Below the pieces are notes generated by a model. It saw only the letters and a list, made by a program, of their open reading frames with translations, searched no databases and had not been told where the DNA came from. This document shows, piece by piece, positions 39,982 to 45,452 of a stretch of 45,452 bases of DNA. This DNA is from an uncultured Lachnospiraceae bacterium. Its GTDB lineage: Bacteria > Bacillota > Clostridia > Lachnospirales > Lachnospiraceae. The first letter of the stretch is position 1, and each line of letters starts with the position of its first letter. The position numbers were made by a program, and so were the translations under genes. Location of the stretch: positions 1 through 45,452 of the forward strand of contig CAJUSQ010000010.1 in the NCBI GenBank assembly GCA_910588885.1, written 5' to 3'.

Positions 39982-42495
39982 TTATTGGTTCGAAAAAGCG
40001 GAGAATTCCTCTCCGGAAAAAGGTGTGATTTCCAAAAGTACGGCACTGTGGGGCTGCAATATCGTATCAAATAAAAGATGTCCCTTGGATTCTTGTATAC
40101 TGTATGAAATATCCGGGCAATTCCGTTGTTTTAAATAGGAAATCATATCCGATTCCAGTTCTTCCGGTGCGCCCATTTCTAGCCAGGCATCATAGGCAGA
40201 GCCATGCTGGCGGTTGATGCGGGTCTGCTTGATCCGGTAGGGGCCCTTCGGTACCTGCAGCAGAGAATGGACAACCAGCTCTTCCGAGGATTCATAGATG
40301 TTGTAACGCTGTCGATAAGACAGACTGGAGTGATCGTCCAGGGCGTACAGGGAATCGTAATATACATAGTGAAAAAGCAGAAGCTGGCAGCCCCGGTCGG
40401 ATTTCGTCAGCAGGAAATGATCTCCGGCGTCTAAAAGTACCGGACCCATTTTCTGCAGGAAAGAAAGCGCGTACCAGGAGGATTTTTTCAGGCCGTTGAA
40501 ATCCATCAGGCCGGGGCCGCCCCGGAAAGGCTTGCGGTCGATGAAGAAATCTTCATTGATATCGCTTAGGGACCGGAAACACAAAAGCTCTGCCATATTC
40601 CGGGTCTGAATACTGGTATAGCATATGTAAGGAGCCATAAAACCGGTGTCCCGTACCAGATCCCGGGGGAAAAACGAAATATTCCAATCGGATACCACAA
40701 TGTGCCGATCCTGCCACTGGTGCTGTTCCATTAACTGATGCAGCTGGGTGATATGTTCCAGGGAGGTATCCTTTGTGGTGCTAAGAAGCTCCAGATTGTC
40801 CCAGGAGTTGGAAAACCGGGTAAAATTTTTGGCCTGGGAGGTAATTTGATCCGGGCAATTGTACAAATGGGTGGAAACGTAGGCGGGTTCCATGCCGTAC
40901 TCCCTGCAATAGGTGAAAAAATCCTCATACCAGTCCAGCCCCGAGGGCAGGGAAAAGTCAGGAGAGCCCAGCTGAATGCCGGCATCTACATTTTTGACAG
41001 AAAAATAAGTGACCCGGTAGAACAGGAAAAAATCCTCCTTGCTTTCGTTCCAATAACTGTCTTTAAACTGCAGGTTTGCCGTAGTCCAAAAGTCAAATTT
41101 CCAGGTAAGGACTTCTGCCCGCCCATAGCGGCTGATGAGATGGGACAGAAAGCTGGTAACCAGGGTGGACCATTTTTTAAAGGACTTCGGGATACTGACG
41201 TTGGGACGGTACAGCCATCCGGCATATTGCTTCTTGGAAGCCAGATCCCGGGGCATGAATCCGATTTCAGGGAAAGGCTTTATGCCCAGTTCCAGCAAAA
41301 AATCAAATATAATGTCGATGTATTTCCAATTGATAACCGGCTGCTTTTCCTCATTTTCATAATATACAAACAGGTCGTCGGAAAAGATATCCCGGATGCG
41401 GAGAACCGAAATAGAAAGCTCCTTCTTGGCCTCCCGGATCTGCTGCTGGATATCGCTGCGGAGAATCGAATAGGCCCGTCCCAGGGAAATGCAGTGCTTT
41501 TTCGGAAAGCATTCCAGGGCAGACTGTTTCGGCTCTAAGTCCATGCTTAACGTAATATGATTTTGAATCGAACGTATATTCTTTTTCGTGGAGCTGTCGG
41601 GCTGCCAGTATTTTTGGAAAAAGGAAAAATAGTCTGGATTCTGGCGCCCGGTCTGTATGCTTTGATGCTGCAGAAGATGTTCCTTCCGGTAATCACTGGG
41701 AGTCATGCCATGAAGCTTCCGGAACGCCGCGCTGTAGGTCTTATGACTGGAAAACCCGTGGCTGACGGCAATATCGGTAATGGTGGAATCCGTATTGGCC
41801 AAAGGGGAAAGGGTTTTATTGACCCGGAGCATGGTCAGGTACTCAATAAAGGTCATATGGAAATGCTTCTTAAAAAACGTGGAAAAATACTGAGGATGAA
41901 AACCCAGGACCTTGGCCGCAGAGGACAGGGTCACCGGTTCCTGGTAGGAAACATTCAGGTATTCCAATAAAGAAGCGATTTGCTGCTGAAGATAGGAAGA
42001 GCCGGGAGCTTCATTCAGCTGTTTGGAGCCGTAGGCATCCAGTAGGCAGGTAAGGATCGCAGAAATTGCCGAAAGCAGCTTAAGCTGGGTGGTGGATCCC
42101 TTTTTTAAGGTGTGAAGAATAATATCGGCCAAAGCAGAACATATATTCGAATAAACGGAATCGGACTGGCTGGAGCGGATGTGGTGCTTTTCGAAATAGA
42201 TATCCCGGATATCCGGACAGAGGAAGTTCAGGTAGCTTTTTTCCAAAAACAAGGCCAGCACATGAATATTCCCGGAGGTATCCAGGACGGAATGAAGTTC
42301 CCCGGGTTTCAGGAAAAAAATATCGTGTTCCCATAGGGAAAAGGTTTTCTCATAGAGCTGGATGCGCATAGAACCTTCTAATAGGAAGAAAAAGATAAAT
42401 TCCTCCCGGATTTGTATTTCATTACTGAAGCTGCGGATTAAGACTTGTTCATAAGGAAGCTCCCGGAATTCCGGGAATTGGGTTTTCTGGGACAT
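39982..42495 (-). CDS. AraC-type regulator fused to a GH39-like domain lacking catalytic glutamates
   Basis: An 837-residue protein. Residues about 1-130 are a cupin-like sensor (RELPYEQVLIRSFSNEIQI onward). About 180-275 is an AraC double helix-turn-helix (SSAAKVLGFHPQYFSTFFKK and DIAVSHGFSSHKTYSAAFRK). From about 310 to the end is a domain like GH39 beta-xylosidases. Where GH39 enzymes have FEVWNEPNL, this reads FDFWTTANL, and where they have ITEWN, this reads VSDWN. Both catalytic Glu are therefore gone, so the domain probably senses a sugar instead of cutting it. AGGAGG lies ahead of the start. The gene is divergent from a sugar ABC importer, its likely target. Confidence 0.9.
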   Translation of the reverse strand: MSQKTQFPEFRELPYEQVLIRSFSNEIQIREEFIFFFLLEGSMRIQLYEKTFSLWEHDIFFLKPGELHSVLDTSGNIHVLALFLEKSYLNFLCPDIRDIYFEKHHIRSSQSDSVYSNICSALADIILHTLKKGSTTQLKLLSAISAILTCLLDAYGSKQLNEAPGSSYLQQQIASLLEYLNVSYQEPVTLSSAAKVLGFHPQYFSTFFKKHFHMTFIEYLTMLRVNKTLSPLANTDSTITDIAVSHGFSSHKTYSAAFRKLHGMTPSDYRKEHLLQHQSIQTGRQNPDYFSFFQKYWQPDSSTKKNIRSIQNHITLSMDLEPKQSALECFPKKHCISLGRAYSILRSDIQQQIREAKKELSISVLRIRDIFSDDLFVYYENEEKQPVINWKYIDIIFDFLLELGIKPFPEIGFMPRDLASKKQYAGWLYRPNVSIPKSFKKWSTLVTSFLSHLISRYGRAEVLTWKFDFWTTANLQFKDSYWNESKEDFFLFYRVTYFSVKNVDAGIQLGSPDFSLPSGLDWYEDFFTYCREYGMEPAYVSTHLYNCPDQITSQAKNFTRFSNSWDNLELLSTTKDTSLEHITQLHQLMEQHQWQDRHIVVSDWNISFFPRDLVRDTGFMAPYICYTSIQTRNMAELLCFRSLSDINEDFFIDRKPFRGGPGLMDFNGLKKSSWYALSFLQKMGPVLLDAGDHFLLTKSDRGCQLLLFHYVYYDSLYALDDHSSLSYRQRYNIYESSEELVVHSLLQVPKGPYRIKQTRINRQHGSAYDAWLEMGAPEELESDMISYLKQRNCPDISYSIQESKGHLLFDTILQPHSAVLLEITPFSGEEFSAFSNQ

Positions 42496-42598
42496 AAGAT
42501 TCCTCCTGAAGATGGTGCTTTCACGATCCTGTCGGATTTGGGACATCCGGCGTGGATTCTGGGATAAAAAGTAGGGGTTTATGATATTTGGTTTATTA

Positions 42599-42645
42599 TA
42601 TCTTAAATTATAAGATTTGAATAGTATTTTTATCTTAAATTTTAA
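42599..42645. promoter_or_regulatory. Direct repeats in the AraC-ABC intergenic region, candidate operators
   Basis: TATCTTAAATT occurs at 42599-42609 and again at 42631-42641, 32 bases apart. The first copy extends into an inverted repeat ATCTT-N7-AAGAT (42600-42616). AraC proteins often bind such spaced direct repeats. Confidence 0.45.
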
Positions 42646-42770
42646 TGTAAAAAATGAATTCTACGAAAATACAGGAAAAATAGAGAGGAAAAAGCCGGAA
42701 ATATCGTATAAAACGGGAAGAAAAAGAAGGTTTTTTCCGGTACACTAAGAGATAGAAAGAGGTGAAGCCC

Positions 42771-44282
42771 ATGGCACAGGAACGGGAATTGCTGTTTGAA
42801 GCAAGAAAACTGACAAAGCATTTTGGCCCCACCGTGGCGTTGAACGGTGTGGACTTTCAGGTATACCGGGGCCAGATCACAGGTTTGATCGGAGAAAACG
42901 GATCCGGAAAATCTACGATTACATCCATTGCTGCAGGTATGCAGCCGGCCACCAGCGGGGAAATGTTTCTGAGAGGAAAGCCCCATAAGCCCGCAACCAT
43001 GATTGAAGGGGCGGAATGCGGCATCGGGATGATTGTACAGGAACAGGGGACGGTAAGCGGAATTACCGTGGCGGAAAATATTTTTGCCGGAGAAGAGAAG
43101 AAATTCCGCAGCGGGCCCTTTATCAGCAAACGGCTGATGAACCGGGAAGCGAAAAAGGCCCTGGAAGAAATCGGATTTACCGGTGTGGACCCGGCCGCTT
43201 ATATTGATACTTTGGATATGCAGGACCGGAAGCTGGTAGAGATTGCAAAGGTTATGTATAACCAGCCGGAGATGCTGGTGGTGGACGAGACGACAACAGC
43301 CTTGTCCCAGAAGGGCCGGGATATTATTTACGGCATTATGAAAAAGATGAAAGAAGCCAACAAAGCGGTGGTATTTATTTCCCACGACCTGCAGGAGCTG
43401 ATGGATACCTGCGATACGCTGACGGTACTGCGGGACGGGGACTTGATTACAACCCTGGACAAAAGCCAGATGGATGAAGCCACCATTAAGAAATATATGG
43501 TGGGCCGTGAAATGAAGGGGGATTATTACCGGGCGGATTATGGTACACCCATAGACAGAACTGTTGTTCTGGATGTGGACCATGTAACCAGCGGAACGGG
43601 GCTTTTGATGAATTTTTCCATGCAGGTACATAAGGGCGAGATCCTGGGCATCGGCGGTTTGTCCCATTGCGGGATGCATGAGCTGGGCCGGGTCTTGTTT
43701 GGGGAGGAAAAACTTCTGACCGGTTCCGTAACCCACACGGCCAGCGGGACAAAGATTACGTCCCCCATGAGCGCTATGAAATGCGGCATGGGTTATGTTT
43801 CCAAAAACAGGGATACGGAATCCCTGGTGCTGACGGCCAGCATCCGGGACAATATTATTTCTGCAAGTTATGATAAGCTGGCGCCCAAAGCATTCCTTTC
43901 TCCCGGCGGGGTAAAGAAGTTTGTGGATAAGCAGGTGGAAAGCCTGACAATCAAATGCGCTTCGGTGGGCCAGGACGTACAGTATTTGTCCGGCGGTAAT
44001 AAACAGAAGGTGGTATTCGGAAAATGGATCGGCCGGGACTGCGAGATCCTGGTACTGGACTGCCCCACCCGGGGTGTGGATATCGGGGTAAAAGCGGCCA
44101 TGTACCAGCTGATCTACCAGATGAAGAAAGCAGGCAAGACCATTATTATGATATCCGAGGAGCTGCCGGAATTGCTGGGTATGAGCGACCGTCTGCTGAT
44201 TTTAAAGGACGGCGTTGCCTCCGGGGAATTCTCCCGCAGTGAGGATTTGGACGAAAACACCATTATTGAAGTGATGATTTAA
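42771..44282 (+). CDS. Sugar ABC transporter ATP-binding protein (RbsA/MglA-like)
   Basis: A 503-residue protein with two fused ABC domains, as in RbsA, MglA and XylG. The first domain has Walker A GENGSGKST (about 41-49) and Walker B with LVVDETTTALS. The second has a degenerate Walker A (ILGIGGLSHCGMHELG), the signature YLSGGNKQKV (about 405-414) and LVLDCPTRGVDIG. It powers import of a sugar. ATG 42771 follows AAAGAGGTG. A TACACT box lies near 42740. The permease gene follows after 15 bases. Control by the divergent AraC-GH39 protein is likely. Confidence 0.93.
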   Translation: MAQERELLFEARKLTKHFGPTVALNGVDFQVYRGQITGLIGENGSGKSTITSIAAGMQPATSGEMFLRGKPHKPATMIEGAECGIGMIVQEQGTVSGITVAENIFAGEEKKFRSGPFISKRLMNREAKKALEEIGFTGVDPAAYIDTLDMQDRKLVEIAKVMYNQPEMLVVDETTTALSQKGRDIIYGIMKKMKEANKAVVFISHDLQELMDTCDTLTVLRDGDLITTLDKSQMDEATIKKYMVGREMKGDYYRADYGTPIDRTVVLDVDHVTSGTGLLMNFSMQVHKGEILGIGGLSHCGMHELGRVLFGEEKLLTGSVTHTASGTKITSPMSAMKCGMGYVSKNRDTESLVLTASIRDNIISASYDKLAPKAFLSPGGVKKFVDKQVESLTIKCASVGQDVQYLSGGNKQKVVFGKWIGRDCEILVLDCPTRGVDIGVKAAMYQLIYQMKKAGKTIIMISEELPELLGMSDRLLILKDGVASGEFSRSEDLDENTIIEVMI

Positions 44283-44297
44283 AAAGGCGGTGAAGAA

Positions 44298-45281
44298 ATG
44301 AGCGAAGCAAAAGCAAAGAATCCACAGAAAAAGAATCTTGGCGGAATCGGAAGATACGCCCCAATCATCGGTTTGGCGCTGGTTGTCATCATTTTCACGG
44401 CCCTGACAGGCGGAAGCCTGCTAAGTGTGACAAATTTGCAGAATATGGCAAACCAGGTAATTGTAACCGCGCTGGTTGCAATCGGAGCCGTGTTCGTATA
44501 TGGAGTAGGAAACTTTGATATGTCCCTGGGCGGTGCGGTGCTGTTTTCTGCCGTACTGGGAGCCATGGCAGCGGTAAAAACCGGAAGCCTGCTGGTGTGC
44601 TTTTTGGTGTGTATCCTGGTATCCCTGGCAATTGCAGTTATCAAAGGCGTATTTTCCGCTTACATAGAAGTGCCCTTTTTCATTTTTACGATTGTGCTGG
44701 GTTCGGTAATCTCCTCTATTGTACTGGTGATTATGGGCAGTGAAACCACGGTGTATTTAAAGGATGCGGTCAGGGAAATTCCAACCTTTGGCTTTGCCCA
44801 GATGTCCGTAATCAATGTAATCTGCCTTTTGGCTTACTTTGCGGTCTGCCTTCTGCTGTTCAACTACACGCCCATCGGGAGCAAGGTGAAAATGATGGGC
44901 GGAAACCGGATATCGGCCCATCAATCCGGCATTGATTTAAAGAAAATGCAGATTGCAACCTTTCTGATTGGAAGCATCGGCATTGCGTTGGCCGCTTTTA
45001 TCCTGATTATCCGGACCCGGACCATCGGCAGCGCTACGGCAGGAAGCACGGGAACCGACGTAATGATTGCACTGGTGGTAGGCGGGATGCCCATTTCCGG
45101 CGGGCCAAAATCCAAAATCAGCGCAGGGCTTGTAGGGGCTTTGATTGTAACGGTGCTGAACAGCGGGTTGACCATGATGGGATTGTCTACCGGATTGATC
45201 CAGATTGTCCGGGGGATTGTCTTTATCGTAGTGGTTCTGGTGGCCAGCTTCAGTTATCGAGGCAAGCTGCTGCCCAGATAA
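44298..45281 (+). CDS. Sugar ABC transporter permease (RbsC-like)
   Basis: A 327-residue integral membrane protein with eight to ten hydrophobic helices of the BPD_transp_2 family. Typical parts are FDMSLGGAVLFSAVLGAM and the conserved late loop GSTGTDVMIALVVGGMPISGG, then GLVGALIVTVLNSGLTMMG. It forms the membrane channel for the preceding ATPase. The ribosome binding site GGCGGTG lies 8-14 bases ahead of the ATG. A substrate-binding protein and perhaps a second permease should follow but are not inside the window. Confidence 0.93.
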   Translation: MSEAKAKNPQKKNLGGIGRYAPIIGLALVVIIFTALTGGSLLSVTNLQNMANQVIVTALVAIGAVFVYGVGNFDMSLGGAVLFSAVLGAMAAVKTGSLLVCFLVCILVSLAIAVIKGVFSAYIEVPFFIFTIVLGSVISSIVLVIMGSETTVYLKDAVREIPTFGFAQMSVINVICLLAYFAVCLLLFNYTPIGSKVKMMGGNRISAHQSGIDLKKMQIATFLIGSIGIALAAFILIIRTRTIGSATAGSTGTDVMIALVVGGMPISGGPKSKISAGLVGALIVTVLNSGLTMMGLSTGLIQIVRGIVFIVVVLVASFSYRGKLLPR

Positions 45282-45452
45282 GAAACTCTGTGAACTCTTT
45301 TGAAATCTTCTCCGGTCTTTGAATAGGGATTTTGTGAAGGAAATAAAAATATAGTTTATCAATGAAAAAATAAGACAGAAAGGTTCTTATATATAAATCA
45401 AAAAGGAGCTTCCTGTATAATTCAAGTATAGGGAATTCCAAGAAAGAAGGTT
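45282..45452. other. Intergenic end of window
   Basis: 171 AT-rich bases with no open gene and no clear terminator hairpin. A TATAAT at 45416-45421 lacks a good -35 box. An AAGGAG at 45403-45408 is not followed by a usable start inside the window. Confidence 0.6.

Overview
The window looks like a chromosomal segment of an anaerobic, gut-type clostridium, most likely a Lachnospiraceae-like Firmicute. The evidence is strong AGGAGG-type ribosome binding sites, sigma-A type promoters, the rpsF-ssb-rpsR-gdpP-rplI-dnaB order, MecA, a CwlD-type amidase, a 2[4Fe-4S] ferredoxin and a sodium-type F-ATPase ring subunit. No phage, insertion sequence, integrase or CRISPR array was recognised. This taxonomic reading is inference from gene content only.

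Layout. 1-54 is the 3' part of a CAT-anticodon tRNA with its terminator. 184-2839 holds an AAA-ATPase/PD-(D/E)XK protein, a sirtuin and a DUF951 protein. 2926-8102 is the ribosome/replication block (rpsF, ssb, rpsR, then gdpP, rplI, dnaB). 8253-10627 carries a MerR-like coiled-coil protein, a short ferredoxin (minus strand), a DUF1858 redox protein and mecA (minus strand). 10818-15850 holds a Ser/Thr kinase fused to a MinD-like domain, a second MinD-like protein, a small conserved protein, an SH3-GH18 cell-wall protein and cwlD. 15968-17706 (minus) is a CmpB-type membrane protein and galM. 17931-20698 is sua5, a low-molecular-weight phosphatase, upp and dCMP deaminase.

The most interesting part is 20710-22694. 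A 610-residue regulator with two XRE-like helix-turn-helix domains and TPR-like helices overlaps tail to tail, by four bases, with a 51-codon gene on the other strand. That small gene has a near-perfect Shine-Dalgarno, a Sec signal peptide and a short mature tail. This is the layout expected of an RRNPP-type (Rgg/SHP-like) peptide signalling pair and may be undescribed.

23488-26953 contains a LysR regulator, a uroporphyrinogen-decarboxylase-like methyltransferase, an SPFH membrane protein and a ribbon-helix-helix protein. 27095-34224 is a complete F1Fo ATP synthase operon (atpZ-like, atpI, B, E, F, H, A, G, D, C) whose c subunit carries the full sodium-binding signature. 34510-36644 has an amidohydrolase and a repeat-built coiled-coil protein. 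36779-42495 (minus) has a LysR regulator, an arylsulfotransferase lipoprotein and an AraC regulator fused to a GH39-like domain that lacks both catalytic glutamates. This last gene is divergent from a sugar ABC importer (ATPase and permease, 42771-45281), whose remaining parts probably lie beyond the window end.

Other signals are possible ATT start codons in the kinase operon, a probably leaderless sua5 mRNA, tandem copies of the upp gene end, and paired palindromes upstream of galM.
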